64,000 bases of DNA from JAGLOK01 sp023139005 (lineage in GTDB: Bacteria; Bacillota; Clostridia; Christensenellales; UMGS416): the NCBI GenBank assembly GCA_030637745.1, contig DAOWFX010000127.1:4759-68758 (forward strand), written 5' to 3'. The notes under the pieces were generated by a model, which ran no database searches, was not told the DNA's origin, and was given only the letters and a program-made list of their open reading frames with translations. Positions 60,922 to 64,000 of this stretch are shown one piece after another (the stretch's first letter is position 1; every line of letters begins with the position of its first letter). The position numbers were made by a program, and so were the translations under genes.

Positions 60922-61851
60922 TTATATAACCGGTACTCGTACTGCGTTGATGATATTGCTGAGGATTCTGTTTGCATTCATATCATGCAACTTTGCTTCA
61001 GGCTTCACTATTATCCTGTGTGCAAGCACAGGAAGCACCATTTCTTGCACATCATCCGGGATGACAAAGTCGCGTCCTGCAAGGTAGGCCTTGGCTTTGG
61101 ATGCTTGCATGAGGCTTAGTGACCCTCTGGGACTGACGCCCAAACGTAATTGATCTTCATTTCTTGTGCGTAGACTGATGGATGTAATGTACTCATATAT
61201 TTTCCCTGAGCAATTGACCTCCGATACTTCTTTTTGAGCTTGAAGGATGTGTTGCGCACTTGTAACACTCGAGAGTGTTTCTCGTGGATCGCTCTTTGAA
61301 AAACGATGAAGAATATCCATTTCCTGCTTAGCTGTTGGATAGCCCAGTGATATGCGCATGAAGAATCGATCCAACTGCGCTTCGGGCAATGGATAAGTGC
61401 CGATATATTCTATGGGATTTTGCGTTGCAAGTACCATAAAGGGCTGTGGGGTCGGATAGCTTTTACCATCGACGGTGACTTGATTTTCTTGCATGGCTTC
61501 AAGCAACGCTGACTGTGTCTTAGGTGGTGTTCTGTTGATTTCATCTGCGAGTATGATTTGAGACATCACAGCACCCTGTTGAAACTCCGATTCTCCGGTT
61601 TTCATATTGATCATGGTATATCCTGTGATATCCGATGGTAGTACATCAGGCGTGAACTGTATACGATTGAATGTGCAATCCAGAGACTTTGCAAGCGACC
61701 ATACCATGGTTGTCTTACCCACTCCTGGGACATCTTCGATGAGTACATGACCATTGCAAAAAAGCGCAATGATGAGTTGATCAATTGCCTTGTCTTTGCC
61801 CACCATGACATGGGAGATGTTCTTTTTGATTAGTTCAATTATATTTCTCAT
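60922..61851 (-). CDS. MoxR-family AAA+ ATPase
   Basis: A 309-residue ATPase; start at 61851 (MRNIIELIKKN) with GAGGTATTTT upstream, the longer frame being rejected. Walker A DVPGVGKTTM (about 38-47), Walker B ILADEINRTPPKTQSALLEAM, sensor LATQNPIEYIGTYPLPEAQLDRF and the C-terminal lid with SPRGSLSLMQASKAKA. First gene of the MoxR-DUF58-transglutaminase operon; MoxR ATPases act as chaperones for von Willebrand-type partners. Confidence 0.93.
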   Translation of the reverse strand: MRNIIELIKKNISHVMVGKDKAIDQLIIALFCNGHVLIEDVPGVGKTTMVWSLAKSLDCTFNRIQFTPDVLPSDITGYTMINMKTGESEFQQGAVMSQIILADEINRTPPKTQSALLEAMQENQVTVDGKSYPTPQPFMVLATQNPIEYIGTYPLPEAQLDRFFMRISLGYPTAKQEMDILHRFSKSDPRETLSSVTSAQHILQAQKEVSEVNCSGKIYEYITSISLRTRNEDQLRLGVSPRGSLSLMQASKAKAYLAGRDFVIPDDVQEMVLPVLAHRIIVKPEAKLHDMNANRILSNIINAVRVPVI

Positions 61852-62093
61852 AAAATACCTCGCATATTTAATGATAAAGTAAGCTCGTTGAATGCGCAAT
61901 CCATATAATACCATATATAGTAACATTATCGTGTGATTTGATAAGGATAATGCTGTAAAGAGCCAAGGAGTATATGTTCTGGTGGTGTTATGTTTTTTTG
62001 TTGCGGAGTTCAGATTGACAAGAACTTATAAATATAGTACACTTCAAAACAGAAAAGTAAACTAACAGTATACTTTACCGGAAAGGAATTATT

Positions 62094-62735
62094 TTGAATC
62101 GCGATGAAAAACATAATCTTATTAATAATAGAATCTTAGAGAGTATTCTAGAGCAAATTAAGGATAAGTCATTTGAAAAAATAACTGCTGATGAGATAGC
62201 TGAAAGCGCAGATATCAGTAAACGCACTTTATATAAGTATTTTCTAAGTAAAGACGAAATGTATTTAGGTTTGGTAGAGTATTGTTTCTCGGAGTTGAAT
62301 CGTTTAATAGAAGAATCATTAAACATGAAGAAGACAGATTCCGCTATTATAAAAATCATGAGCGTTGGCAGAATTTATCTTGATTTCATAATGGATAATT
62401 CAGGCAAAGGAAGAATCATTGAGGAATACAACCAACAAGGATATGAAAAAGATTACTCAGAAAACATAAAAAGAATAGGGGAAACAGCCAACAAATATGA
62501 AATATCAAAACTAGTCAAGGAATATTTCATTAGTAAAAATGTAAGTACAGATATTGATATAAGCACTATTTCGATATTCTTATGGGCAAATATAAAGGGA
62601 TTGGCAAATTTGCTATCATCAAAAAAAGGTTTTCTAGAAAGATACTATAAACATGACAGTAACTATCTGATAGAACAAAACATGTTACTAATTGAAAAAT
62701 ATTTAGAGGAGCAAGGAGTGCAAAATGATAATTAA
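62094..62735 (+). CDS. TetR-family transcriptional regulator
   Basis: A 213-residue regulator starting at TTG (62094) with GGAAAGGAA upstream. TetR helix-turn-helix at about 12-58 (ILESILEQIKDKSFEKITADEIAESADISKRTLYKYFLSKDEMY). It overlaps the nitroreductase-like gene by 11 bp, so it very likely regulates that gene and itself. A TACTTT/AAAGTA half-palindrome region lies upstream (62030-62075), but I could not define an operator. Confidence 0.9.
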   Translation: MNRDEKHNLINNRILESILEQIKDKSFEKITADEIAESADISKRTLYKYFLSKDEMYLGLVEYCFSELNRLIEESLNMKKTDSAIIKIMSVGRIYLDFIMDNSGKGRIIEEYNQQGYEKDYSENIKRIGETANKYEISKLVKEYFISKNVSTDIDISTISIFLWANIKGLANLLSSKKGFLERYYKHDSNYLIEQNMLLIEKYLEEQGVQNDN

Positions 62736-63834
62736 AATACTAATTATAGTAACAATAATTACAATTGTAATCATGGCTATAATCACAATAATCGATGGAA
62801 CATTTTCAAAAAAAACATATGCTTCAGTATGGGAGAAAGAGTATAGTGATAGCTTAGACAATGATATGCAAAGAATTATTGCATGTGCACTTAAAGCTTC
62901 CAGTGGGTATAATATGCAGCCTTGGAAAGTAAAGATACTAGACGACAATACAGTTGAACTGCATGCTGATATGGATAAGACTTTAGATGTCGTAGATAGT
63001 GGACATGAAATATTGCTAATTAGCCAAGGGACTTTTATTAAGGAGTTTGAGATAGGCGCACAAACTTATGGATATACATCAGAAGTTACTACCTATGATA
63101 TAGACTTAAGTGTGCAATCCCCATTGGTTGCAACCATTGTAATCGTTAAAAATGAAGTGGAAGCAATGCGTGATGCAACCTCGAGCGCTACTCTAAATGG
63201 AAATAGTGAAGATAATAAAGTAAATCTCAAAGAAACATTAGATGCACATTTTACTCCAATTAATGAACTAGACTATCTTCTGATAGACAATGAAAATGGT
63301 ATTGATGAACTAAAAGAATTGTTGCTGCAAGGAACAATTGTTGAATCAAACAATGAAATGGCAACAAGAGAAATCATTGATATATTTAGATTCAATAAAA
63401 AAGATAAAAATAAATACAGATACGGTCTGACACTTTCAATGAATGATTTCATATCGGCCTTTGTAGGTACGATACTCAAAGCAACATCGGATAATTGGGA
63501 AAGCTTTGGGAAAAGTAGTATTACACAATTTGAAAGCAGATTGGAAAAGGAAATCGCTTATATAGTAATCACATGTGACAATCCCAATGATAATACTTAT
63601 TTACAAACAGGATATATGCTACAGCAATTGGGACATAATCTAAATGGATATCAGATTCGTCCTGCTGTACAGATTTTGCAGGATTTAGAGGGTATGGAAG
63701 AATTACGTGCAAAATTTTATGAAGATTTCACAGACAACAAACAAGCGCTCATTATAATAGGTGTTAAAAATTCGTCTGATAAAGCTTCACCTGCAACCCC
63801 CAGACATTTGGTAGAAGATATAATCATTGAGTAG
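62725..63834 (+). CDS. Membrane-anchored Acg-like nitroreductase family protein
   Basis: A 369-residue protein with one N-terminal membrane helix (about 3-27) and a diverged flavin nitroreductase fold of the Acg group: IIACALKASSGYNMQPWKV (typically ...APSxxNxQPW), LISQGTFIKEFEIGAQTYGY, and a C-terminal ATPRHLVEDIIIE matching the SPRRPVEDVI ending. GAGGAGC precedes the ATG inside the TetR gene. Acg proteins may bind flavin without reducing substrate. The 160 bases after it hold no supported gene. Confidence 0.7.
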   Translation: MIIKILIIVTIITIVIMAIITIIDGTFSKKTYASVWEKEYSDSLDNDMQRIIACALKASSGYNMQPWKVKILDDNTVELHADMDKTLDVVDSGHEILLISQGTFIKEFEIGAQTYGYTSEVTTYDIDLSVQSPLVATIVIVKNEVEAMRDATSSATLNGNSEDNKVNLKETLDAHFTPINELDYLLIDNENGIDELKELLLQGTIVESNNEMATREIIDIFRFNKKDKNKYRYGLTLSMNDFISAFVGTILKATSDNWESFGKSSITQFESRLEKEIAYIVITCDNPNDNTYLQTGYMLQQLGHNLNGYQIRPAVQILQDLEGMEELRAKFYEDFTDNKQALIIIGVKNSSDKASPATPRHLVEDIIIE

Positions 63835-64000
63835 AATACATGAATATATAATAGTAGTCAATAAGCAGTATATTTCGACCATCATATAAAGAGAAAACAG
63901 TAAAAGGTTGTATCTTCTATTAATTGAATCTATAATAATATTAGTATGTATAAAACAAACAAAAACAATGTAAGAAATACCGTTTTGAAGATGCTTGTGG

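Noticed and set aside
63946..64000. Frame beginning ATG TAT AAA at the right edge, open to the end of the window
   Set aside because: Only 18 codons are visible and there is no Shine-Dalgarno; a TATAAT-like box just upstream leaves room for a leaderless gene, but this cannot be judged from the window.
1..64000. tRNA, rRNA or insertion-sequence genes
   Set aside because: I saw no tRNA T-loop pattern, rRNA core sequence, transposase motif or integrase in either strand by eye; a tRNAscan/ISfinder run would settle this.

Overview
The window is AT-rich, densely coded chromosomal DNA from a low-GC Gram-positive anaerobe, most likely a Clostridia-type Bacillota. The pointers are the core block plsX-acpP-rnc-smc ... 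ftsY ... ylxM-ffh-rpsP-KH-rimM-trmD-rplS, the two-subunit iron-sulfur L-serine dehydratase, formate-tetrahydrofolate ligase, strong AGGAGG-type ribosome binding sites with frequent TTG/GTG starts, LCP wall proteins and SHOCT proteins. I cannot name a species. No rRNA, tRNA, CRISPR array, transposase or phage gene was seen.

Left part (1-9.8 kb): the 3' end of an FtsJ/RlmM-like methyltransferase, two AraC regulators, a GNAT-type protein followed by sdaAB-sdaAA, an isolated L-fucose isomerase next to one AraC gene, an esterase/DsrE-like pair, and a lipoprotein with a zinc-protease signature.

9.8-15.3 kb is the most unusual locus. A sodium:solute symporter with its DUF4212 small subunit is followed, on the same strand, by a small membrane protein and a 964-residue receptor. 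That receptor joins a PHP phosphoesterase, an extracellular Cache sensor, a PAS domain and a DUF294 (GlnD-like) nucleotidyltransferase. I read it as a candidate fused sensor/writer/eraser controlling solute uptake.

15.7-22.4 kb: HisJ-type PHP phosphatase, a TetR-ABC2 exporter operon behind an array of five GACC-N5-GGTC operators and a duplicated 58-bp element, and tyrS. The tyrS gene is preceded by a tyrosine-rich leader peptide and an intrinsic terminator, which looks like ribosome-mediated attenuation instead of the usual T-box.

22.4-39.4 kb is accessory and envelope-related: EamA transporter, alkaline phosphatase, a secreted 54-residue-repeat protein, HD phosphohydrolase, LCP protein, an RsgI-like ectodomain with fibronectin-like repeats, SHOCT proteins, a QueG-like Fe-S protein, a DUF1566 lipoprotein, TetR/zinc-ribbon pair, ECF sigma/anti-sigma/SIMPL operon, MerR-ABC exporter and a peptidoglycan-binding protein.

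39.5-52.3 kb carries lipid, cell-division, SRP and ribosome-maturation genes, interrupted by two unknown membrane proteins and by folded repeat elements placed directly after the stop codons of smc and ffh. 52.4-63.8 kb holds a PduL-like acyltransferase, fhs (again followed by a palindromic element), a fumarylacetoacetase-family enzyme, recX, a MoxR-DUF58-transglutaminase operon, and a TetR plus Acg-like nitroreductase pair.
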